DNA from: Calditrichia bacterium
Lineage (GTDB): Bacteria > Calditrichota > Calditrichia > RBG-13-44-9 > J075
NCBI GenBank assembly: GCA_028284905.1
Contig: JANQQU010000089.1
Span: 62,001-126,000 of the forward strand
Direction: 5' to 3'
Length of the DNA: 64,000 nucleotides
The notes under the pieces were generated by a model. It was not told where the DNA came from. It saw only the letters and a program-made list of their open reading frames with translations, and searched no databases. A program made the position numbers and the translations under genes. Below are positions 44,629-52,446 of this stretch, piece after piece (the stretch's first letter is position 1; the number at the start of each line of letters is the position of its first letter).

Positions 44629-45084
44629 AAACTTCTCCCCCGCTCTTATTCAACGATGCTGCCTCGCCATTTTCGACGAAGTGGTCGCCAGTCTTGTCGA
44701 TTCGTATGTGTCATATCCCTCAATAAAATGTTCATGGGCAGCAATTTAGTAGCTTCAATCGTATTGGCACTAAATTCGCTTAAGAAATAGAGCGAAAGCG
44801 AATTTGCCTAACCGGGCGCTCTTTTGAATGCATTTTCCGGTTAAAAAGGTTAGATTTAGATGTGATTGTCGCATCAGAGCACTTTTTAAGGGCTAAATCG
44901 CTTAAATTCAGGGAAGTAGTTGGAACAAATAAGTGCATCGATTGTACAAATCCAGGCAGGTAAAAGGCCGGAAAAAAATTTCGCGCTTTTAGTTTATTAA
45001 AAATTTAATATATTTTACGGGCAATATTCTAATGTAGCCGGAGAATTCTCAAAAACCGGCCTCAAAATAATCGAGAGAAAAAAA
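44629..45084. other. Intergenic region, 456 bases, with possible sigma-54 element and inverted repeats
   Basis: TGGCACTAAATTCGC (44765-44779) matches the sigma-54 -24 element with correct spacing, but has TCGC at -12. AAATTCGCT / AGCGAATTT (44772-44780 / 44797-44805) is a 9-bp inverted repeat that overlaps it. GCCGG / CCGGC (45037-45041 / 45056-45060) flanks the palindrome GAGAATTCTC just before the next gene. No coding frame or known RNA family is evident. Confidence 0.4.
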
Positions 45085-45834
45085 ATGATATTTAATGGGC
45101 ATACCGCCAAACGCAAGCTACAGTGGAAATATATTATTATCACTGTTACACTGGTTTTGGGGAGTGCAGCGTTACTAATTGATCTCTTGCCGGAATACTA
45201 TGAAATTACTTTATTCGGCCTCTATTCCATTCCTTCGCACATGCTAATTTCGCCATTTCCGCACGAACCTTACTTGTTGTTTATTTCAAAGTACTTTTCC
45301 CCGCTAACAATTAGTCTTGTAGCTACCCTGGGCTGCTGTATCGCAGGATTTATGGATTATTTACTGCTGATGCCTCTGGTCAACCATCGTTCCCTGCGAC
45401 CCAAATTTGAAAAGAGCAATTTTTATCAGAAGGCGAATTCGTTTTTCAAGAAATCCCCTTTCTTGTTTTTAGTTGGTGCAGCGCTTTCTCCGGTACCGTT
45501 TTATCCTATCAAATTCATCAGCATCGCAGCGAATTATCCGCTATGGCGCTATCAATTAGCATTAATCGTTGGCAGAACACCGCGCTTTTTTCTGCTCGCT
45601 TTGCTGGGGCAAGCATTACAGGTGCCGACCTGGGTTCTCGCGACCTTGCTCGTCGTATTGATTTCACTCCCCTTTATCCAGAAGCTGAAGCGCAAAAAAG
45701 AGACTCCGGAAATAGAAGATGTTATTCCGGTGCCGACCCCCGCAGATGATGAAATTTTTATGCCTACTTATAAGAATATTCTTGAGGTAGATGAAGAGAG
45801 CGAAGGTTATCGGCGGCGCGTCGCTAATTCCTGA
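45085..45834 (+). CDS. VTT/DedA-like membrane protein
   Basis: A 249-residue protein with about five hydrophobic segments. The central block FFKKSPFLFLVGAALSPVPF followed by YPIKFISIAANYPLWRYQLA fits the VTT (SNARE-associated/DedA, YqaA-like) domain, with the characteristic glycine/proline-rich motif and the arginine-containing VGRTPRFF helix. DedA relatives act in membrane-lipid or undecaprenyl-phosphate homeostasis. The C-terminal 45 residues are polar. GAGAG upstream supports the ATG. A strong terminator follows. Confidence 0.85.
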   Translation: MIFNGHTAKRKLQWKYIIITVTLVLGSAALLIDLLPEYYEITLFGLYSIPSHMLISPFPHEPYLLFISKYFSPLTISLVATLGCCIAGFMDYLLLMPLVNHRSLRPKFEKSNFYQKANSFFKKSPFLFLVGAALSPVPFYPIKFISIAANYPLWRYQLALIVGRTPRFFLLALLGQALQVPTWVLATLLVVLISLPFIQKLKRKKETPEIEDVIPVPTPADDEIFMPTYKNILEVDEESEGYRRRVANS

Positions 45835-45856
45835 TTCGCACTCAAATTTGGTTTTT

Positions 45857-45890
45857 AAAAGGCTGTCGAGATTATTCGGCAGCCTTTTTT
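45857..45890 (+). terminator. Rho-independent terminator after the VTT gene
   Basis: AAAAGGCTGTCGA / TCGGCAGCCTTTTT (45857-45869 / 45876-45889) pair over about 13 bases with one G-T wobble, and the stem runs straight into a T-run. Confidence 0.85.
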
Positions 45891-46001
45891 ATTTACGGCA
45901 ACGCCGTTGATAAAATGGTTGAATTTCAGCGGAAAATATATCACATTAAAGGAGTTCTGCTTCATCTCAGATTAAGGATATGCTAACAAGAGGTAATATC
46001 T

Positions 46002-46334
46002 ATGCCTACCCAGGTTAACAAACGCCTGAAGAGTTATCAGACCCGCCTTAAGACCCTGAAAGAAAAATATAGCGGTGATGCCCTTAAGCTTGTTGATAAA
46101 AGGGTGATCAAGGAAATGACCCGCCTGGAAAAAAAGGTCGGCGATATGAAGGAAATGATTGAAATTTTTGAAGATGATTTTTGCGAACGATTTCCGGAGT
46201 TGCCAGACCCGAAAAAGCAGGAAGCAAAGCCAGGTGGCATTACGCCCGAACAAATTACCCTGCTGGTTTTTCTGGTATTATTTGTCGTTGCGGCAGTCGC
46301 GCTGGTTATTATGCTTAACATGAATGGGAGTTAA
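46002..46334 (+). CDS. Small coiled-coil protein with C-terminal membrane anchor
   Basis: A 110-residue hypothetical protein. Residues about 5-60 are highly charged and helical, likely a coiled coil (LKTLKEKYSGDALKLVDK). A Pro/Gly linker follows, and a single hydrophobic helix (about 84-106) ends the protein, giving a tail-anchored topology. AGAGG at 8 bases supports the start. I do not recognise the family. It lies between the VTT terminator and a metallophosphoesterase pair. Confidence 0.65.
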   Translation: MPTQVNKRLKSYQTRLKTLKEKYSGDALKLVDKRVIKEMTRLEKKVGDMKEMIEIFEDDFCERFPELPDPKKQEAKPGGITPEQITLLVFLVLFVVAAVALVIMLNMNGS

Positions 46335-46596
46335 TGATAGTTTTCTCGCAGACAATTAGTGCTTCTTCTCAATGTCTTATTTCTAACTGATTTTCCGGTA
46401 GCAATATTTAACTTTGCTGTTTTTATTTATCTGAAAAAATCTTGTATTCATTATTTTCTTTTGGAAAAATAGGATTCCTTCCACAATTTTCTCTCGTATT
46501 TCCTTTTAATTACAATTACTAACTATCTGCGGAAATTTCTGCAATCGCCTGGCAGTCGATTCTTCATTACGAATCTACAGAGAATGGAAGAGTGGA

Positions 46597-47451
46597 ATGA
46601 ACAGCATTAAGCAGTTAGCTTCCTGGAAAATACGTAATTTTATTTTACCAGACAGCACAACCCACTTAAAGATCGGGCAACTTTTTAGTACATATAAACT
46701 TACCCTCAACGTAGAACAAATCTCTTTTCCGAATAAAGTGTTAAAACATCCAGTACGGGTTTTACATTTATCAGATTTTCATGCATCATCAGCAGTGCCG
46801 CTCTCTTTTATAGAGAAGGCTATTCGCCGGGGAATAGAACTCGCCCCGGATCTCATCTGTATTACCGGAGATTTTGTGACCGGTATGCCATATAAATATC
46901 AGGAATATCAGCAGATATTAGCCTTATTACCTGCAGCTGCGCCGACATTTTCCTGCTTTGGCAATCACGATGGCTGTGACCATAACTTTGAGACCCAAAG
47001 CTATTATGATAAATTAGGGGTTGGACAGTTGCTAATTGACAGCGGCATTCATAATTTGTACAATGAAAGTCAGAATATAATAATTGGCAATCAGGAGATT
47101 AATATTGCCGGTTTGTCGGATTTAAAAAGCCATGGCATGTGCACAGAGCAAACATTGCCCAGTAGAGGAGATGGCCCGGAAATTCCAATTGTGTTGATGG
47201 CCCATAATCCCGATACAAAGGATAAGATAGTTAACTTCGACTGGGATCTAATGCTAAGCGGCCATACTCACGGCGGGCAAATAAAGTTACCTCTTTGGGG
47301 CACTCCTTTTGCACCGGTGGTAGATAAGCGGTTTATTGAGGGCCTAAAGCAATGGGACGACCGTTGGATACACGTTACCCGTGGTATCGGCAATGTCCAT
47401 GGCATTCGGATTAATTGCCCGCCACAAATCAGTTTACTGGAGTTAATTTGA
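46597..47451 (+). CDS. YaeI-like metallophosphoesterase, copy 1
   Basis: A 284-residue calcineurin-like phosphoesterase. Metal-binding motifs are complete: LHLSDFHAS, ICITGDFVTG, GNHDG and GHTHGGQI. The order and spacing fit the YaeI/YkuE group, which act on phospholipid-like or lipid-A-like substrates. It lacks an evident signal peptide; its first 50 residues are unusual and contain no twin-arginine motif. GGAAGAG precedes the ATG. Its stop codon overlaps the start codon of the related gene that follows. Confidence 0.9.
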   Translation: MNSIKQLASWKIRNFILPDSTTHLKIGQLFSTYKLTLNVEQISFPNKVLKHPVRVLHLSDFHASSAVPLSFIEKAIRRGIELAPDLICITGDFVTGMPYKYQEYQQILALLPAAAPTFSCFGNHDGCDHNFETQSYYDKLGVGQLLIDSGIHNLYNESQNIIIGNQEINIAGLSDLKSHGMCTEQTLPSRGDGPEIPIVLMAHNPDTKDKIVNFDWDLMLSGHTHGGQIKLPLWGTPFAPVVDKRFIEGLKQWDDRWIHVTRGIGNVHGIRINCPPQISLLELI

Positions 47452-48293
47452 AATTATTGTCCCGACGTCAATTTATTGGCACACTATTCGGTATGGGAAT
47501 CGGCAGCGCCGCTTACGCCCGTTTTATTGAACCGGAGTGGTTGGAATTCAGCGAAGTTACTGTGTCCCTGCAAACCAATCCTGAAAATCCCCCGCTAAAG
47601 CTCCTCCACCTTTCCGATCTGCACGCCTCGGAGCTGGTCAGTTTTGAATATCTTGATTATGCCATTCGTCAATCATTGACCTATCAGCCGGACCTGATTT
47701 GCATCACCGGAGACTTTATTTCCTACGATTTTCCCGACATCGATCAATATAAATCACTGTTAAGACAACTTTCAGCCGCTGCCCCGACATTCGCAGTATT
47801 TGGAAATCATGACGGGGGGCGCTGGCTGGCGAAACGTGGCGGTGCCAGCGATATTACTGTTGTTCAGAATATTCTGCTAGGCAGCGACATTATTCCGTTG
47901 GTCAATGAAAAAGAATCCATCAGGATCCGTGGGCGGGAATTGGTAATTGCCGGCCTGGGCGATTTGTGGGCAGGTATGTTTTCCCCGGAAAAAATTTTTC
48001 AGGGGAATTATGCCGATGAAAACCAAACTATTATCCTGCTTTCTCACAACCCGGACACGAAAGATTTACTCCGGAATTACCACTGGCATTTGATGCTTTC
48101 CGGTCATACGCATGGTGGCCAGATTCGTATACCATTGGTTGGTGCTCCTTTTGCCCCGGTCAAGGACAAACGATATGTCGAAGGTTTACATCAATGGGAA
48201 AACCATTGGCTACATATTACCCGGGGCGTTGGCAACGTTCGGGGAATTCGTTTTAATTGCCGGCCACAAGTGTCCTTGCTGACCCTTTTGTAA
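47448..48293 (+). CDS. YaeI-like metallophosphoesterase with Tat signal, copy 2
   Basis: A 281-residue paralogue of copy 1, with LHLSDLHAS, CITGDFISY, GNHDG and GHTHGGQI. The N-terminus, LLSRRQFIGTLFGMGIG, is a twin-arginine signal (SRRxFI plus a hydrophobic stretch), so it is exported folded, as is E. coli YaeI. The start is TTG 47448, which overlaps the preceding TGA as TTGA; GGAG lies just upstream, and no ATG or GTG gives this signal. Copies 1 and 2 probably have the same chemistry on different sides of the membrane. Confidence 0.88.
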   Translation: MKLLSRRQFIGTLFGMGIGSAAYARFIEPEWLEFSEVTVSLQTNPENPPLKLLHLSDLHASELVSFEYLDYAIRQSLTYQPDLICITGDFISYDFPDIDQYKSLLRQLSAAAPTFAVFGNHDGGRWLAKRGGASDITVVQNILLGSDIIPLVNEKESIRIRGRELVIAGLGDLWAGMFSPEKIFQGNYADENQTIILLSHNPDTKDLLRNYHWHLMLSGHTHGGQIRIPLVGAPFAPVKDKRYVEGLHQWENHWLHITRGVGNVRGIRFNCRPQVSLLTLL

Positions 48294-48394
48294 ATATCAC
48301 ATATATTCGATCCTTCTCTCCAAAACCTTCCTGAAAGCAATATCTAGTTAAATTGGGGGTAGTGTTAGAGAAGTAATGCTGAAAATTGACCTTG

Positions 48395-48485
48395 CTGTCA
48401 TCGCGAGGCGTTTTTTGCCGAAGCGATCCCTTTCGGGCATGCAATTTTGGAGATTGCTTCGGCAAAAAACGCCTCGCAATGACAG
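48395..48485. repeat. Long imperfect hairpin repeat, 34-base arms
   Basis: Arms 48395-48428 and 48452-48485 are reverse complements with two mismatches; they begin CTGTCAT.GCGAGGCG and meet at a 23-base loop. The size, sharp ends and intergenic place match dispersed MITE-like or REP-like elements. It lies in the 659-base gap after the second phosphoesterase. Confidence 0.75.
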
Positions 48486-48952
48486 ATCTGATAGCATTAA
48501 ATGTTTAACAATACTCAAAATTTTCTTTAGTTTTTAGTTTTTACTACACTTAAGCGACCTAAAACGGTAGTTTCCAGTAATTCTTTTCTAAATATGCTTG
48601 GTGGCTGTCACCTGCTGTGGTTTTAATCAACCGATGAATTCTTTGTGCCTTATTTCTCAAACACATACATCGCCAAACCGTAAGTCAAATCAAAACAAAT
48701 ACTTAAAACAAATTTCTATAAAAACCTATCGGAGATAGAATTTATTTTTATCAAACCTTATCCTAACCTGCGAATCGACAAAAAAGCCCCTTAATTACTG
48801 TAAAACAAAAACTTACAACAGTTAAAATTCATAGATATTCTTTCCGTGGCGCAGCTCAGGTGTACCTTTATGCAAAATTCCTTATCTTTAACAGCCAACA
48901 ATAAAGAAGGCATCTTGATAAAAAGTTTCACCCTAAAAGAAGATTAAACATC
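48486..48952. other. Intergenic AT-rich region, about 470 bases
   Basis: No gene, RNA or clear promoter is recognised. It is AT-rich with A-runs and probably carries regulatory sequence for the small gene at 48953. Confidence 0.45.
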
Positions 48953-49204
48953 ATGATACAATATGCATCTGAATATAATGGCCATTACGAAGAGCGCTCC
49001 GTTCTGGAGAAGCCGTCCTTTATTAAGAAGGAACATCTCATCCTTTTAAATGCACTCGAAGAATCCGCAGCTTTAAACATGTTTATTTCAGTGCCTTATT
49101 TACTGGAAAATGATCCAGAATTGAGTGCGGATCAGGCTCAGCAAGTTTTGATTTACTGGCTGAAAAGCTATAACGAAACATCATCATTTATTGGCAACCT
49201 GTAA
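48953..49204 (+). CDS. Small hypothetical protein
   Basis: An 83-residue protein without recognised domain or membrane segment. It is mostly helical and acidic (PYLLENDPELSADQAQQVLI) and could be a small regulatory or toxin/antitoxin-like protein, but nothing specific supports this. AGAAGA lies about 12 bases upstream of the ATG. Confidence 0.5.
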   Translation: MIQYASEYNGHYEERSVLEKPSFIKKEHLILLNALEESAALNMFISVPYLLENDPELSADQAQQVLIYWLKSYNETSSFIGNL

Positions 49205-49220
49205 GTCGGGCAGACTAATA

Positions 49221-49532
49221 ATGCAAATTCAACCGACGGTATTACCTTTTCCCGGCATTTTCTCTAAAGGAAAATGTCTGATGAATAAATTGCCCCGGCA
49301 ACGGCAGTTTTTCCCTGCAACAGGGACTGGCAATTTTTTCATGATAAAATCTCCTCAATATGGAGTGGCAGGGATGCTGCTCCGGGACGCATCACCATCC
49401 GGCATGTTTCCCGGTGTAGTATTCAGGCAGCAAAATGTCCGGGCAGGACAAAAACTAAGCTCATACTCATCTCATCTCTACAACAGATACAATTCCGGTA
49501 GTGGAATGCGGCTAATAAACCGCTGTCAGTAA
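49221..49532 (+). CDS. Uncertain small protein
   Basis: A possible 103-residue basic protein (frame 49221-49532) without recognised domain. No good SD precedes the ATG, and the composition (many Gly, Ser, Arg, Pro) gives no fold. It ends 21 bases before a strong terminator, which is the main reason to keep it. It may equally be a non-coding 3' region of the gene at 48953. Confidence 0.35.
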   Translation: MQIQPTVLPFPGIFSKGKCLMNKLPRQRQFFPATGTGNFFMIKSPQYGVAGMLLRDASPSGMFPGVVFRQQNVRAGQKLSSYSSHLYNRYNSGSGMRLINRCQ

Positions 49533-49553
49533 ATCCATTACTTACCTTTTCTA

Positions 49554-49588
49554 AAATTAGCGCCATCCGGGACGGATGGCGCTAATTT
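49554..49588. terminator. Strong hairpin terminator, 15-bp stem
   Basis: AAATTAGCGCCATCC / GGATGGCGCTAATTT (49554-49568 / 49574-49588) form a perfect stem with loop GGGAC. The stem ends in TTT and is followed by CTCAAATTTCCC, so termination is likely but the T-run is short. Confidence 0.7.
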
Positions 49589-49735
49589 CTCAAATTTCCC
49601 TAAATTTTTCCTTTCTCCTCTACTCTTAAGCCAGTATTATGCAGCTTTTTGTATAAGCTTTCAATGCTGTGTAATATATTTACATCAAAACAAAAATTGT
49701 TTTCGAAAACCCCTATAAAACAAGGCTTTCAGTTT

Positions 49736-49750
49736 TGGCAAACTGTTTGC
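49736..49750 (+). promoter_or_regulatory. Sigma-54-like promoter of the PorV-Fn3 gene
   Basis: TGGCAAACTGTTTGC has GG (49737-49738) and GC (49749-49750) with the required 10-base spacing and a good TTTGC -12 box. It lies 44 bases upstream of the ATG at 49794. The same 15 bases recur at 55818-55832. The core GCAAAC-T-GTTTGC is also palindromic, so an operator is an alternative reading. Confidence 0.6.
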
Positions 49751-49793
49751 TTATATCTCCCCCTGAAAACGTATAATGAGGGAGATAACCCAA

Positions 49794-51590
49794 ATGAATA
49801 GAGAATTTCGGCAAACATTAATAAAGTATGTAATTGCTCTAATACTTATATTTTTCGGCACTTTACCGGTAAAAGCACAACTTGCTTCCGGGGCACAATT
49901 TCTTCGAATGAACATTGGTAGTGAAGCACAGGGAATGGGTAATGCTTATACAGCTGTCGCACTCTCCGCAAATGGTATGCATCACAACCCGGCTGGTATG
50001 GGTTTCGGCATTAACCGCGAACTAATGTTTTTTCATTCACAATGGTTTCAAGACATATCCGTAGAGAATGTCACCTTTATGTATCCCTTTACCACTCGCT
50101 GGTCGCTGGGAACGTCCCTGTCCTTCCTGCACATGCCGGAACTGACCCGCTACGAAGTCGACCCCACAACCGGTGGACCGATCGAAACCGGCACATTCAG
50201 AGTATATAACCTGGTAGCGACTACTGGTATCGGTTTTCGTATTTCCGACAATGTTTCCATGGGAACGAATGTCAAATTTTTTCAGGAGCAGTTGGAAAAT
50301 GTAACGGCCAGCGGCGTCGCTTTTGATGTTGGTTTACTAACACGTATTCCCAACACCGGTCTTAGGCTCGGTGCAGCCGTTCAGCATATTGGTCCGCCGG
50401 TGAAATATATCGAAAAAAGCGAAACGTTGCCGCTCACCTATAAAGCCGGGATGGCGCTGAAACTTCCCGGTAGCAATAGCACTATTGCTGTAGACGTTGC
50501 TAAAACCGAAGGCGAGGAATTACAGGTTCTTCCCGGTATCGAATGGGGATTGTCCGACAATTTCTTCATGCGTGGTGGATATCAGTTTGATCAATTGAGC
50601 GAGGCCGATGGCTTTACAGCTGGATTTGGCTTGCAACTGATGGACAATCACAAGATTAATTATGTTTATGTGCCATACGGAGATCTTGGTGATACCCACC
50701 GGGCAGAAGTTGTTTTCCATCTTGGTTCACCGAGTAACGGAAAATCTACTTACGAAATGGCCAACAACAACACGACCCCGAGCCGGCGTGCCCGGGATAT
50801 TATTAATACCCGTGGAAAAAGACGCAGCGCTACAGCAGAGCGGCCGCGAACAACACAGCGGCAGCCGGCAGCCAGCACCTCAACTAATCGCAGTGGTGCA
50901 GAAACAGAAGTTATGCAATCAATCGTACTCCATGGTGTTAAACCTGCTGCCCCGGGCGCATTACAATTAACGGCGCTTGATAACGACAAGATGAAGCTGA
51001 CCTGGCAGCCTGTTGCAGATGGCAATGCAACCTATCACATCTATGCCAAGCCTGCCAGTGGTGCTAAATGGATTCGCATAACACCGCAACCGATCTCCAA
51101 TAATTACCAGGTGTTCACAAAAACCAGATCCGGCGTTAACCTGATGTTTGTAGTGACAACCTTACTCGGCGACCAGGAAAGTGATTTTTCCAATACTGCC
51201 AGCATGAACGAATCGGACAGCTTCTCCAGCCGATTGGAGCAAGTATCCAGCAACGCAAATAATACAGCATCTGTGAATCGAAACACAACCTCCACGTTGG
51301 CCAGCCAGCAGCGCCCGGAAACACCTACCGGTGTCAATATCACCGAGCTGAATGGCAATCGTATTAAATTAACCTGGGATGCCTCTATTGCGCCGAACAT
51401 AGGTTACCATATCTATGCGAAGGCAAATGGCAGTAACAAGTGGATTAAGATTACCCACGAGCCGATCAAAGAGAATTATCGTGTTTTTACCAAACGAAGA
51501 GAGAATGTTAATCTGATTTTTGTCGTAACGGCGGTTAATAATATCGATGAAAGTGATTTCTCCCGCCCGGCTTATCTGGACATGAACTAA
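49794..51590 (+). CDS. PorV/PorQ-type outer-membrane protein with two C-terminal Fn3 domains
   Basis: A 598-residue protein. A signal peptide (about 1-27) precedes a beta-barrel of the PorV/UPF0164 family: SGAQFLRMNIGSEAQGMGNA and HHNPAGMGFG are hallmark blocks, and the barrel runs to about residue 310. A basic, low-complexity linker (about 315-375) leads to two Fn3-like domains (about 385-475 and 505-598). These two are clearly related (YHIYAKPASGAKWIRITPQP versus YHIYAKANGSNKWIKITHEP). PorV shuttles T9SS cargo at the outer membrane; most relatives end after the barrel, so the Fn3 part is an addition. ATG 49794 has AGGGAG upstream and gives a proper signal peptide. Confidence 0.88.
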   Translation: MNREFRQTLIKYVIALILIFFGTLPVKAQLASGAQFLRMNIGSEAQGMGNAYTAVALSANGMHHNPAGMGFGINRELMFFHSQWFQDISVENVTFMYPFTTRWSLGTSLSFLHMPELTRYEVDPTTGGPIETGTFRVYNLVATTGIGFRISDNVSMGTNVKFFQEQLENVTASGVAFDVGLLTRIPNTGLRLGAAVQHIGPPVKYIEKSETLPLTYKAGMALKLPGSNSTIAVDVAKTEGEELQVLPGIEWGLSDNFFMRGGYQFDQLSEADGFTAGFGLQLMDNHKINYVYVPYGDLGDTHRAEVVFHLGSPSNGKSTYEMANNNTTPSRRARDIINTRGKRRSATAERPRTTQRQPAASTSTNRSGAETEVMQSIVLHGVKPAAPGALQLTALDNDKMKLTWQPVADGNATYHIYAKPASGAKWIRITPQPISNNYQVFTKTRSGVNLMFVVTTLLGDQESDFSNTASMNESDSFSSRLEQVSSNANNTASVNRNTTSTLASQQRPETPTGVNITELNGNRIKLTWDASIAPNIGYHIYAKANGSNKWIKITHEPIKENYRVFTKRRENVNLIFVVTAVNNIDESDFSRPAYLDMN

Positions 51591-51611
51591 AGAATAATTC
51601 TTAAATTTCGT

Positions 51612-51648
51612 AAAAAAGGTCGATCATCACGGTCGACCTTTTTTTTTT
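51612..51648 (+). terminator. Rho-independent terminator after the PorV-Fn3 gene
   Basis: AAAAAAGGTCGA / TCGACCTTTTTT (51612-51623 / 51633-51644) pair perfectly around a 9-base loop and end in a long T-run. Confidence 0.85.
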
Positions 51649-51868
51649 CATTAAATTTTTCATCGATTGCTCTATGTACGCCCGCGAAATGGGCGTTTGG
51701 GGATTAAATAGTTGAAAAAAATTACAAATTTATCTAATATTGACCAGAGATATCCAAAAAATGGTTTAAAATATAGATTTTTTTTGTGATGAAGCCCTCT
51801 GATATTAGGAATGACGGAGCAGGTATAATATTAGAGAAAAATGAATATCTTAAAAACGAGGAGGAAAG

Positions 51869-52345
51869 ATGAGCAAAAACGGTCGAGTGATGGTTGTGGA
51901 TGATGAAGAAAACATCCGGGAAGTGCTTTCTAACTATCTGGACTCCCTCGGTTATGAAGTTGTAACTGCAAGTGACGGCGAAGACGCTTTGCGCAAGTTT
52001 GAAATTGGTGGTTACGATTTAATCATTTCCGACCTTTTAATGCCAACGATCGATGGATTGGAATTGTTGAAAGCCGTACGGGAGAAAGACCGGGATGTAA
52101 TCTTTTTAATGATTACCGGCTATCCTTCAATTGAAACTGCAGTAGATGCCATTAAGCAAGGCGCTTACGATTACATCACCAAACCTTTTCATATGGAAGA
52201 TGTAAAAATTCGTATCGAACGTTCTTTCGAGAAAAAGAACCTGCGCGACAGATTAAGCACCATCCAGGGGTTTGTCTGGGCATTGCTGTTTTCGATTCCG
52301 GTATGGTTGATCCTGGGAATCATTCTCGCTAAGCTGCTAAAATAA
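51869..52345 (+). CDS. Response-regulator receiver protein with C-terminal membrane anchor
   Basis: A 158-residue protein. Residues 1-125 are a complete receiver domain: acidic pair D11-D12, phospho-acceptor D55 in SDLLMP, T83 and K105 in ITKPF. Residues about 134-156 are a single hydrophobic helix ending AKLLK. There is no DNA-binding or enzymatic domain. Receiver domains are normally soluble, so a tail-anchored version is unusual; it may recruit partners to the inner membrane or act as a phosphate sink. AGGAGGA gives a strong SD. No histidine kinase gene is adjacent. Confidence 0.88.
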   Translation: MSKNGRVMVVDDEENIREVLSNYLDSLGYEVVTASDGEDALRKFEIGGYDLIISDLLMPTIDGLELLKAVREKDRDVIFLMITGYPSIETAVDAIKQGAYDYITKPFHMEDVKIRIERSFEKKNLRDRLSTIQGFVWALLFSIPVWLILGIILAKLLK

Positions 52346-52446
52346 AAGCGGTTTGGCAGAAGTTGTAAGAATTTTGAAAATGTCTAATAAGCGGGAATTG
52401 ATTTCGATTCACCGCTTTACAGGCATAACATCCGTGCGTACTTTAT

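Noticed and set aside
44629-45084. Possible structured RNA or riboswitch
   Set aside because: Short inverted repeats are present but no known riboswitch core or conserved tRNA/T-box feature was found.
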